From NCBI GenBank assembly GCA_031285645.1, contig JAITVU010000288.1, positions 1-7,260 of the forward strand: a stretch of 7,260 nucleotides of DNA, read 5' to 3'. The notes under the pieces were generated by a model. The model had not been told where the DNA came from. It saw only the letters and a list, made by a program, of their open reading frames with translations, and searched no databases. Source of the DNA: Oscillospiraceae bacterium (GTDB lineage Bacteria > Bacillota > Clostridia > Oscillospirales > Ruminococcaceae). The position numbers were made by a program, and so were the translations under genes. How positions within the stretch are numbered: position 1 is the stretch's first letter; each line of letters begins with the position of its first letter. Shown here in pieces: positions 1-4,850 of this stretch.

Positions 1-82
1 TTGGGATTATGCAGAAAATATGTGTGTTTATGCATCCGCATGATAGGCGCAGAAAACTTATATTAGTGGAGGAGTGGGGTCA

Positions 83-511
83 ATGGCTATTATAACACCA
101 ACTTTTAATCTGCACGGACAATGTGAAGAAGCCATCAAACTGTACCAAAAAGCTTTTGATGCAAAAATTGATTTTATTTTACGGTATACTGATGCAGATA
201 AACGTGATTTTGATTTCCCATTAACTGATAAACAGAAAAATTATGTGTATCATTCAGAAATACATATCGGCCAACAACGCTTAATGTTTTCGGATATTCT
301 AGAGGTCGACCATCTGACAAAAAGCACGTCGTTATTCTTAACTGTAACTTTAGACAGTGCAGATGAAGTTAAAAAAGCATATGAAATTATGAAAGATGGA
401 TGTACAATTATCTATCCTTTACAAAGCACTACTTACAGCTCATGTTCTGTTTCGTTAGTTGATAAATTCGGTTTTCGGTGGGGGATTATGACTGAACAAA
501 CGGATAAATAG
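83..511 (+). CDS. PhnB-like VOC (glyoxalase-fold) family protein
   Basis: A 142-residue protein of the vicinal-oxygen-chelate superfamily, closest in pattern to the PhnB / '3-demethylubiquinone methyltransferase-like' group. The N-terminus has the usual beta-strand followed by a CEEAIKLYQKAF helix. The middle carries HSEIHIGQQRLMFSDI, and the C-terminal half ends with the family-typical LVDKFGFRWGIM. These proteins are normally dimers with a metal or small-ligand pocket; the substrate cannot be read from sequence. I prefer the ATG at 83 because GGAGGAG (68-74) lies about 8-10 bases upstream. An in-frame GTG at 74 overlaps that ribosome binding site and would add three residues. The gene is visibly AT-rich, with many AAA, GAT and TTA codons, unlike the GC-rich genes that follow, which hints at a different origin. 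It is followed by a terminator, so it appears to be transcribed separately from the next gene. Fold family is fairly sure; function is unknown. Confidence 0.85.
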   Translation: MAIITPTFNLHGQCEEAIKLYQKAFDAKIDFILRYTDADKRDFDFPLTDKQKNYVYHSEIHIGQQRLMFSDILEVDHLTKSTSLFLTVTLDSADEVKKAYEIMKDGCTIIYPLQSTTYSSCSVSLVDKFGFRWGIMTEQTDK

Positions 512-563
512 TCCTACTGACAAGCATTATCTACAGCGGTACATTGTATTGTGAGACGAAGAT

Positions 564-589
564 AAAAGGCCCAATTACAGGGCCTTTTT
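564..589 (+). terminator. intrinsic terminator after the VOC gene
   Basis: A perfect 9-bp stem, AAAAGGCCC (564-572) with GGGCCTTTT (580-588), encloses the 7-base loop AATTACA and ends in a run of five T (585-589). It lies 53 bases past the stop of the VOC gene and 24 bases before the acetyltransferase start. It should therefore end the upstream transcript. Because the stem flanks are A and T runs, it could also work on the opposite strand. Confidence 0.75.
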
Positions 590-612
590 CGCCCTGATTT
601 CAGGAGGTTTTT

Positions 613-1164
613 ATGCTCGGGTTAGAAACAAAAAGACTGGTCCTGCGCCGGTTCAGCACCTCAGACGGCGCGGACTTATTCGAATACCTCTCCGATCCCC
701 GGACGGTGCGCTATGAGCCATACGACCCCTTTACATTTGAGGCCGCTGAGGCGGAAGCCGCGAGACGGGCGGACGATCCCGCGTTTTGGGCCGTGTGCCT
801 CAGGGATACGGCAAAACTGATCGGCAATATTTACTTTAGCAAACAGGGCCCGGATATGTTTGACACATGGGAGATCGGGTATGTATTTAACAGGAGCTAT
901 GGCGGCTGCGGATACGCGACGGAAGCCGCGCGACGGGTTCTGAAGCATGGCTTTGACGACTGCGGCGCGCACAGAATTGAAGCGCACTGCAATCCCGAAA
1001 ATACACCGTCCTGGAAACTGCTTGAGCGCCTTAATATGCGCAGGGAGGGGCATTTCCTCCAAAAAGTATTTTTCAAGCGCGATGATAACGGGAACCCCAT
1101 GTGGCACGACGCCTATGCTTACGGCATGTTGGATGTGGAATGGCGCCGGTTCGCGGCCGAATAA
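613..1164 (+). CDS. GNAT family N-acetyltransferase (RimJ/RimL type)
   Basis: A 183-residue acetyltransferase of the Acetyl_transf_3 / RimJ-RimL branch of the GNAT superfamily, which moves the acetyl group of acetyl-CoA to an amine. The N-terminus LETKRLVLRRFSTSD is the standard opening of this branch. WEIGYVF (residues 86-92) forms the central strand. RSYGGCGYATEA (94-105) is the acetyl-CoA pyrophosphate-binding loop (R/Q-x-x-G-x-G/A pattern). The stretch from N127 (NPENTPSW) to KLLERLNMRREG is the conserved C-terminal strand and helix with the usual Asn and Ser. Length is typical. The start is fixed by AGGAGG (602-607), five bases before the ATG. The acceptor could be a ribosomal protein N-terminus, an antibiotic or another small amine; nothing here decides. 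The LarC gene begins 67 bases downstream with no terminator in between, so the two may be cotranscribed, although no functional link is known. Confidence 0.9.
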   Translation: MLGLETKRLVLRRFSTSDGADLFEYLSDPRTVRYEPYDPFTFEAAEAEAARRADDPAFWAVCLRDTAKLIGNIYFSKQGPDMFDTWEIGYVFNRSYGGCGYATEAARRVLKHGFDDCGAHRIEAHCNPENTPSWKLLERLNMRREGHFLQKVFFKRDDNGNPMWHDAYAYGMLDVEWRRFAAE

Positions 1165-1231
1165 ACCGATTGCTTATATTGAATTCAGCGAATGAAAAAA
1201 AAGCGCGACGACGCGGCACAAAGGTGATGGA

Positions 1232-2416
1232 ATGAAAACACTCTATCTGGATTGCAGTTCGGGGATCAGCGGGGATATGACGGTGGCGGCGCTGCTCGAC
1301 TTAGGCGCCGGGGAAGACACGCTGCGCGCGGGTCTGGCAAGTATGGGTTTAACGGGCTACGCGCTTAAAATAAGCCGTGTGCATAAATCAGGCATCGACG
1401 CCTGTGATTTCGATGTGCAACTGGATCAAAATGCCGGCGGCGCTTTTATAGCGCGCAATATCAACGACGCGAAGGCTTTGATTACGGCGTCGGCCATGAG
1501 CGCGAACGCCAAAGATATGGCCTGCCGGATATTTGACATCGTCGCCGAAGCCGAAGCGGCGGTACACAACCTGCCCCTCGAAGAGGTATATTTCCACGAG
1601 AGCGGCGCCGTGGACTCCATTGTTGACATTGCCGGAACGGCCATCTGCATGGACAGTCTGGGCGTTGACGCGGTTATGTGCTCCCCGCTTTATGACGGCA
1701 CAGGCACGGTTGAAACGCGCTTTGGCCCTTTGCCCGTACCCGTACCGGCCACGCTTGAAATTGCGCGCCGGCACGCAATCCCGCTTGTTATCACCGGCCA
1801 TGCGGGCGAGATGGTGACGCCGACAGGCGCGGCGATCGCGGCCGGACTGAGCGGCCGATTCGGCTCGCCGGACGATATGGGGGCCGTGGTACTCAGGCGC
1901 GTTGGATACGGCGCGGGCAAACGCGATTATAAGACGGCGGGCGTTTTGCGCGCCATGATCCTGGAACATAGCGGCGCGCAGGCGCCGCCCGTGCTCAAAA
2001 TTGAGTGCAATATCGACGATATGACCGGCGAGGAACTGGCTTATGCCTGCGAAAAACTGCTCGACGCGGGCGCGTTGGATGTCTGGCTGACGCCCATCTT
2101 CATGAAAAAAGGCCGCCCGGCCCATATGCTTTCCGTTTTATGCGCGCCGGAAAAGGAGGATGAGATGACAAAACTCCTCTTTTTTCACAGCACAACCATC
2201 GGCGTGCGCCTCTCCACGCACAGGCGCAATGTGATGGCCCGCACGGCTAAAACCGTTGAAACGGAATTTGGTCCCGTTTTAGTGAAAGAATCACGGTATG
2301 GCGAAATATGCAAATCAAAGCCGGAGTTTGAAGAAGTAAAGAAGATGGCCGATCAAAAAAACCTTTCTGTTGCACAAATTTCCAGGTCGACATATAATGG
2401 AACAAATAAAAAATGA
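1232..2416 (+). CDS. larC: LarC: nickel-pincer cofactor biosynthesis protein (pyridinium-3,5-bisthiocarboxylic acid mononucleotide nickel chelatase)
   Basis: A 394-residue LarC. In the known pathway LarB and LarE make the bisthiocarboxylate pyridinium mononucleotide, and LarC inserts nickel in a CTP-dependent step to give the NPN cofactor used by lactate racemase and relatives. Family marks include LYLDCSSGISGDM (residues 5-17), LEEVYFHESGAVDSIVDI (116-133), PLPVPVPATLE (166-176), MVTPTGAA (194-201), RVGYGAGKRD (223-232), IECNIDDMTGEEL (257-269), TPIFMKKGRPA (287-297) and TTIGVR (321-326). In Lactiplantibacillus plantarum the full protein needs a ribosomal frameshift between LarC1 and LarC2. 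Here the junction region (about 242-256) is read straight through in one frame. The His-rich stretch common in LarC after the first domain is absent; residues 66-76 (QNAGGAFIARN) occupy that place. The start has AAGGTGAT (1221-1228) just upstream. No larA, larB or larE lies in the window. Confidence 0.95.
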   Translation: MKTLYLDCSSGISGDMTVAALLDLGAGEDTLRAGLASMGLTGYALKISRVHKSGIDACDFDVQLDQNAGGAFIARNINDAKALITASAMSANAKDMACRIFDIVAEAEAAVHNLPLEEVYFHESGAVDSIVDIAGTAICMDSLGVDAVMCSPLYDGTGTVETRFGPLPVPVPATLEIARRHAIPLVITGHAGEMVTPTGAAIAAGLSGRFGSPDDMGAVVLRRVGYGAGKRDYKTAGVLRAMILEHSGAQAPPVLKIECNIDDMTGEELAYACEKLLDAGALDVWLTPIFMKKGRPAHMLSVLCAPEKEDEMTKLLFFHSTTIGVRLSTHRRNVMARTAKTVETEFGPVLVKESRYGEICKSKPEFEEVKKMADQKNLSVAQISRSTYNGTNKK

Positions 2417-2434
2417 AAGTTCTAAAAAATAATC

Positions 2435-2463
2435 TTGCAAATTTACTTTTTTTATACTACAAT
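2435..2463 (+). promoter_or_regulatory. sigma-A-type promoter for the aminotransferase leader
   Basis: TTGCAA (2435-2440) and TACAAT (2458-2463) are separated by exactly 17 bases, in a strongly AT-rich stretch just after the larC stop. Each hexamer matches the consensus at five of six positions (inferred by eye against TTGACA/TATAAT: four for the -35, five for the -10). Transcription would start near 2470, about 410 bases before the aminotransferase start codon, so the transcript has a long leader. Confidence 0.6.
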
Positions 2464-2469
2464 ATAGAG

Positions 2470-2675
2470 ACGGATTAGTTGTTTATCCGCCTGTTTATGC
2501 TTGAACGGGGTTCAGCCCGGATGGCGGCCAATGTTGAGGCGATGCGCTTTAATTTTAGTACGGTGCTTTTTTGCGTCTGTTTTAAAGCGGATTTGCCCTG
2601 TGGTCAATGAACCTCCCCGGGGCAGAGACCCCGGGGTATCAAGCCGACGATACCGGGCTGCGGCCCAAAAAGGGC
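2470..2675 (+). ncRNA. structured leader or small RNA upstream of the aminotransferase; family not recognised
   Basis: This GC-rich segment directly follows a good promoter and holds many complementary stretches. CGGAT (2471-2475) pairs with ATCCG (2485-2489). GCTTGA (2499-2504) can pair at long range with TCAAGC (2639-2644). Between them an irregular 80-base hairpin can form from GGCCA (2526-2530) with TGGTC (2601-2605), a few more pairs, and CGCTTTAA (2545-2552) with TTAAAGCG (2582-2589). CCCCGGGG is repeated at 2615-2622 and 2629-2636 around the loop CAGAGA, a perfect 8-bp stem. GGTATC (2635-2640) pairs with GATACC (2649-2654) and overlaps the previous stem, so the two exclude each other. 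A closing stem, a bubble and a long hairpin loosely recall 6S RNA, but I do not recognise its conserved sequence. I could match no riboswitch family. It may simply be a structured 5' untranslated region. Confidence 0.35.
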
Positions 2676-2678
2676 TTA

Positions 2679-2779
2679 TACTAATATCCCATTAAAAAGC
2701 AGATAAAATGGCGCGATGCGTTTTGGAAAAAAGGCGTTTTGAGCGATAATTTTATCGCCCTTTTTAACGGATATTAGTA
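2679..2779. mobile_element. MITE-like 101-bp palindromic element
   Basis: The ends are perfect inverted repeats: TACTAATATCC (2679-2689) and GGATATTAGTA (2769-2779). The complementarity continues inward as TTAAAAAG (2692-2699) against CTTTTTAA (2760-2767), and GATAAAAT (2702-2709) against ATTTTATC (2749-2756). Arms are therefore about 30 bases with small interruptions. The element is flanked on both sides by TTA (2676-2678 and 2780-2782), which fits a 3-bp target duplication. The centre holds GCGTTTTG twice (2718-2725 and 2734-2741). There is no coding capacity. Size, long terminal inverted repeats and flanking repeat suggest a miniature inverted-repeat element. A native regulatory palindrome is the alternative. 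Confidence 0.5.
2743..2765 (+). terminator. terminator-like hairpin inside the MITE-like element
   Basis: GCGATA (2743-2748) pairs with TATCGC (2753-2758) around a 4-base loop, followed by CC and five T (2761-2765). This would act as an intrinsic terminator within the aminotransferase leader, 115 bases before the gene. Its 3' half is also part of the long palindrome arm, so the terminator and the long hairpin compete. Function not shown. Confidence 0.4.
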
Positions 2780-2785
2780 TTATAT

Positions 2786-2811
2786 GGTACCGCTGCAAGC
2801 AGCGGGGTATC
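2786..2811 (+). promoter_or_regulatory. leader hairpin with repeated GGGGTATCAA motif
   Basis: CCGCTG (2790-2795) and CAGCGG (2800-2805) form a perfect stem around CAAG. GGTA (2786-2789) and TATC (2808-2811) extend it past a GG bulge. The 3' side contains CGGGGTATCAA (2803-2813), which also occurs at 2632-2642 in a similar hairpin context, so the leader holds two related modules on either side of the palindromic insertion. Confidence 0.35.
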
Positions 2812-2879
2812 AAACCTTTTTGGTTCATAATCAAATTAATGCCGTCAATCGGTATGACCCTATTGAGAGGATGATTACA

Positions 2880-4202
2880 ATGTCGCGCTATAGCGAGCTC
2901 GAGAGCGGACAACTGGCTTCCCTTCTGGATGAGCTGATGGAAGAGTACAGGGCCGCGAAAGAAAGAAAACTCAACCTTAACATGTCCAGGGGCGTCCCGG
3001 AAAAGGCCCAGCTGGATTTGTCAACCAGATTGCTCACGGCGATAAACGCCGCGTCGTCGCTCAGTGCCGAGGACGGCATGGATTGCCGCAATTACGGCGC
3101 GCTTGACGGCATTCCCGAGGCCAGGCGCCTGATGGCCCAAATGCTCGAACTGGAACCGGAGCAGGTCTTCGTCGGCGGCAACGCGTCGCTCAGCCTGATG
3201 CATGACTGTCTCACGTTCGCGTTTTTGCACGGCTTGCCGGAGTCGCCGAAGCCGTGGGCCAAAGAGGAAAAGATTAAATTTATCTGCCCTGTGCCCGGCT
3301 ACGACAGGCACTTCGCGATGACGGAGCACTTCGGGTGTGAGCTGATTGCGGTGCCGATGACGCTTGAGGGCCCCGATATCGGCGCCGTTACCGAAGCTGT
3401 GAAGGACCCTGCTGTAAAAGGCATATGGTGCGTCCCCAAATATTCCAATCCGCAGGGGATTACATATTCGGACGCCGTTGTCCGCGCGTTGGCGGCGCTC
3501 AGCCCCGCCGCGCCTGATTTCAGGATTTTCTGGGACAATGCCTACACAGTCCACGCTTTGGATATGGACCATCAGGACAGCCTGCTTAATATCATGACAG
3601 CGCTCGAAAAGCTCGGCAAGCAGGATCGGGTCTTTATGTTCACATCCACATCCAAGGTGACATTCCCCGGCGCCGGTATTTCCGCCGTCGGCATGAGCAA
3701 GGCGAACCTGGATTGGTTTAAAGGACATAAGTTTTACCAGACCATCGGCAACGACAAGATTAATCAGTTGCGCCACGCGCGCTTTTTGCCCGATATGGAC
3801 AGCGTGATGAACCACATGCGCAAGCATGCTGATATCGTCAGGCCCAAGTTTCAGGCGGTGCTTGACGCGCTCGCCCCGCTGGGCGAGGAAGGTATCGCGC
3901 AGTGGGATGTGCCGCGCGGCGGCTACTTCATTTCGCTCAATGTGATGCCGGGCTGCGCCAAAAGGGTCATTCAGCTCTGCAGGGAGGCCGGCGTGACATT
4001 GACGCCCGCGGGGTCGACGCATCCCTACGGCATCGATCCGGAAGATAAAAACATCCGCATCGCGCCGACGTCACCGCCGATTGAAGAGCTCCACCAGGCG
4101 GCGGACCTGCTTTGCCTGTGCGTGCGTATAGCCAGCGCCGAAAAGCTGGGCGGCGCGGCGGCTTTGGCCCCGGCGCAGGTGGCCTATGGGGACAGGAATT
4201 AG
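2880..4202 (+). CDS. aspartate aminotransferase, subgroup Ic (PLP-dependent)
   Basis: A 440-residue fold-type I aminotransferase resembling the Corynebacterium AspT type (aspartate aminotransferase Ic). It exchanges the amino group between aspartate and 2-oxoglutarate using pyridoxal phosphate in the cytoplasm. Shared hallmarks are LNLNMSRGVP near the N-terminus, DCRNYGALDGIPEARRL, ICPVPGYDRHFAMTEHFG, and YSNPQG with substrate-pocket N190. WDNAY supplies D219 (PLP ring nitrogen) and Y222. TSTSK ends in the Schiff-base lysine K259. GPNKVNQL-like NDKINQLRHAR and NIRIAP with R393 (substrate carboxylate) follow. Length matches the family apart from a short Ala-rich tail. I chose ATG 2880, nine bases after GAGAGG (2865-2870); an in-frame ATG at 2871 would add three residues. 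Reading further upstream enters the leader and does not look like protein. The gene stands alone behind a 410-base leader and before two terminators. The exact amino acid substrate is an inference from family. Confidence 0.92.
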   Translation: MSRYSELESGQLASLLDELMEEYRAAKERKLNLNMSRGVPEKAQLDLSTRLLTAINAASSLSAEDGMDCRNYGALDGIPEARRLMAQMLELEPEQVFVGGNASLSLMHDCLTFAFLHGLPESPKPWAKEEKIKFICPVPGYDRHFAMTEHFGCELIAVPMTLEGPDIGAVTEAVKDPAVKGIWCVPKYSNPQGITYSDAVVRALAALSPAAPDFRIFWDNAYTVHALDMDHQDSLLNIMTALEKLGKQDRVFMFTSTSKVTFPGAGISAVGMSKANLDWFKGHKFYQTIGNDKINQLRHARFLPDMDSVMNHMRKHADIVRPKFQAVLDALAPLGEEGIAQWDVPRGGYFISLNVMPGCAKRVIQLCREAGVTLTPAGSTHPYGIDPEDKNIRIAPTSPPIEELHQAADLLCLCVRIASAEKLGGAAALAPAQVAYGDRN

Positions 4203-4214
4203 TATATATCTATA

Positions 4215-4242
4215 AACAGCCCGCGCTTTAGTGCGGGCTGTT
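4215..4242 (+). terminator. hairpin after the aminotransferase gene
   Basis: A perfect 10-bp stem, AACAGCCCGC (4215-4224) with GCGGGCTGTT (4233-4242), has an 8-base loop and starts 12 bases past the stop. The following bases (CGCTTCGG) contain no real T run, so termination may be partial, or the hairpin may mainly protect the transcript end. Confidence 0.55.
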
Positions 4243-4267
4243 CGCTTCGGACAAAAGAGAAAAGACC

Positions 4268-4349
4268 TTGGGACGCCGTCCCAAACCCTGCAAACCCTTT
4301 AAAAAGCATTGATCGCAAACCGACTGAAAAACACAGGGATGTTGTCCCT
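4268..4349. repeat. two short GGGA..TCCC hairpins between the terminators
   Basis: TTGGGAC (4268-4274) pairs with GTCCCAA (4278-4284) around GCC. AGGGA (4335-4339) pairs with TCCCT (4345-4349). No ORF fits here. Such GGGACGCCGTCCC-type units are often dispersed intergenic repeats in clostridial genomes, but that is an inference from memory and the window has only one clear copy. Confidence 0.3.
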
Positions 4350-4372
4350 CAATGACCTTTTGTTTCACGCTG

Positions 4373-4402
4373 ACAGTCCGCATTTTTATGCGGACTGTTT
4401 TT
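4373..4402 (+). terminator. strong intrinsic terminator
   Basis: A perfect 11-bp stem, ACAGTCCGCAT (4373-4383) with ATGCGGACTGT (4388-4398), has a TTTT loop and is followed directly by four more T (4399-4402). It lies 171 bases past the aminotransferase stop. It is either a backup terminator or the end of an unannotated short transcript from the 4243-4372 stretch. Confidence 0.75.
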
Positions 4403-4415
4403 ATAGCTGTACAGG

Positions 4416-4473
4416 TTTAAAAATGCGACGCAATTTTTAAATACGCGGCAAACGCCGCGTGCCGCGAAGCGGC
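4416..4473. repeat. three adjacent inverted repeats
   Basis: Three palindromes stand side by side. TTTAAAAATGCG (4416-4427) pairs with CGCAATTTTTAAA (4429-4441), with one bulged base. ACGCGGC (4443-4449) pairs with GCCGCGT (4454-4460) around AAAC. GCCGC (4461-4465) pairs with GCGGC (4469-4473) around GAA. They begin just after the strong terminator. No coding potential is seen. Confidence 0.5.
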
Positions 4474-4482
4474 CTATATAGC

Positions 4483-4577
4483 CAAACCACTAAAAAGCAT
4501 CTACTCAACGATCACTCGTAAACGCATTCTAAATAGAATGCATGCGCTCTGTCTCGCAGGCTTTTTTAAGTGGTTTG
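4483..4577. repeat. 95-bp inverted-repeat unit with internal hairpin
   Basis: CAAACCACTAAAAAGC (4483-4498) is complementary to GCTTTTTTAAGTGGTTTG (4560-4577), differing only by two extra T/A pairs in the right arm. The interior contains a second perfect hairpin, GCATTCT (4524-4530) with AGAATGC (4535-4541) around AAAT. This layout fits either a small MITE-like element or a branched structured RNA. There are no obvious flanking target duplications. Confidence 0.45.
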
Positions 4578-4639
4578 CCTACACCTGATGCATACGTCAT
4601 ATCCATGCGAGGCGTGGCAGCGAGCAAAGCCCGCTGTAG

Positions 4640-4662
4640 TTTAAAACTGTACCAGTTTTAAA
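4640..4662. promoter_or_regulatory. perfect 10-bp inverted repeat, possible operator
   Basis: TTTAAAACTG (4640-4649) and CAGTTTTAAA (4653-4662) are exact inverted copies separated by TAC, a geometry typical of a dimeric repressor site. A related sequence, GTACAGGTTTAAAA (4408-4421), lies in the opposite orientation at the other end of the repeat-rich region. The site is about 190 bases before the MoxR gene and is followed by three CTATAT-type repeats (4664-4689). Confidence 0.35.
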
Positions 4663-4767
4663 TCTATATGACTATATATACTATATATGTTTTGTGCGGG
4701 GATAAACATGCGCTGATAGAATCGGGAAATGCGGCGCTAAAACCTGACGGATAATATATGATGAGAG

Positions 4768-4796
4768 TCGACTTTATTGTCGATTTATGTTACTAT
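4768..4796 (+). promoter_or_regulatory. candidate promoter of the MoxR-DUF58 operon
   Basis: TCGACT (4768-4773) and TACTAT (4791-4796) are spaced by 17 bases, and TGT just before the -10 gives an extended -10 (TGn). Each hexamer matches consensus at four positions. Two small inverted repeats overlap it: TCGAC (4768-4772) with GTCGA (4779-4783), and TTTATGT (4784-4790) with ACATAAA (4803-4809). These could be regulator sites. Transcription would start about 48 bases before the MoxR start. Confidence 0.4.
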
Positions 4797-4850
4797 TAGC
4801 ATACATAAACAGGTTGAAAGAATTAAGTCGCGCGCTATGGGGTAAAAGAT

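Noticed and set aside
517..545. Possible promoter CTGACA-17-TACATT before the acetyltransferase
   Set aside because: The spacing and hexamers are fair, but the transcript would run at once into the terminator at 564-589, so I do not call it.
1388..2125. Long antisense frame opposite larC
   Set aside because: It is a shadow of the GC-rich larC codons; the sense strand has clear LarC motifs throughout.
2501..2695. 64-codon frame in the aminotransferase leader
   Set aside because: It has a TTG start without a ribosome binding site, runs through the GC stems and ends inside the palindromic element. Its sequence has no protein-like features.
2784..2815. T-box-like GGTACCGC sequence
   Set aside because: The full T-box signature (AGGGTGGNACCGCG) and the specifier and terminator layout are missing; the match is a few bases within a local hairpin.
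2784..2879. N-terminal extension of the aminotransferase to an upstream ATG
   Set aside because: The added residues do not resemble the family, there is no ribosome binding site before 2784, and GAGAGG (2865-2870) is well placed for 2880.
3021..4022. Long antisense frame opposite the aminotransferase
   Set aside because: It is a mirror frame of a conserved gene, with no ribosome binding site and an Arg/His-rich composition typical of shadow frames.
4403..4850. CRISPR array or tRNA cluster in the hairpin-rich gap
   Set aside because: The repeats are inverted and differ from one another; there are no regular direct repeats with spacers, and no cloverleaf with a GTTCRANNC arm was found.
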